A stretch of DNA of 60,000 nucleotides from Lineus longissimus (Eukaryota > Nemertea > Pilidiophora > Heteronemertea > Lineidae): the NCBI RefSeq assembly GCF_910592395.1, contig NC_088311.1, positions 4,034,501 through 4,094,500 on the forward strand, in the 5' to 3' direction. Positions 59,918-60,000 of this stretch are shown here, piece after piece. The position numbers and the translations under genes were made by a program. The notes beneath the pieces are model-generated. The model was not told the DNA's origin. It searched no databases and saw nothing but the letters and a program-made list of their open reading frames with translations. The stretch's first letter is position 1, and every line of letters begins with the position of its first letter.

Positions 59918-60000
59918 CTAAAATCGGATAAGAAAAGATATTTAAAGTTAAACAATAAATGTGATGCAAGGAAACCTTAGGCTGCATGTAAAAATGGCAA

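Overview
The window is metazoan nuclear DNA. It has short phase-consistent coding exons with GT-AG introns, long AT-rich introns, and many dispersed and tandem repeats. The two host genes are a neuronal calcium sensor (NCS) protein and a receptor-type protein tyrosine phosphatase. The complete Ty3-type retrotransposon and the tRNA-derived repeats suggest a marine invertebrate, perhaps a lophotrochozoan; the species cannot be named from the sequence alone.

Layout. (1) 189-29702, minus strand: a complete three-exon NCS coding region of 196 residues, with myristoylation signal, cryptic EF1 and canonical EF2-EF4. Intron 2 would be about 313 bp, but a 9,035-bp LTR retrotransposon sits in it in the opposite orientation (662-9696), flanked by a TAAC target duplication, only 48 bp from the 5' splice site. 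Its two 496-bp LTRs look identical, so the insertion is recent. Intron 1 is 19.5 kb and holds a tRNA-Pro pseudogene, a SINE-like fragment and short dispersed repeats. (2) 29703 to about 54.8 kb: no gene I can support firmly. It carries a series of tandem and dispersed repeats: an 83-91-bp array, a ~200-bp array, an inverted pair of tRNA-derived SINEs and a 40-bp minisatellite of about 15.5 units. One Cys-rich, VWC-like open frame near 51.7 kb is a weak exon candidate. (3) 56010-59917, minus strand: the 3' end of a receptor tyrosine phosphatase gene, six well-supported exons plus a probable short last exon, encoding most of a membrane-distal D2-type pseudophosphatase domain. The rest of the gene lies beyond the right edge. 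One of its introns holds a 354-bp foldback element.

The retrotransposon is organised as gag followed by pol (protease, reverse transcriptase, RNase H, integrase). The two frames overlap, and a consensus -1 frameshift heptamer sits directly before the gag stop with a stem-loop six bases downstream. I found no wholly new biological system. The items most worth a second look are the frameshift signal, the VHDD polymerase motif, the twin covarying hairpins upstream of the 3' LTR, the very young insertion in the NCS intron, the inverted SINE pair and the foldback element.
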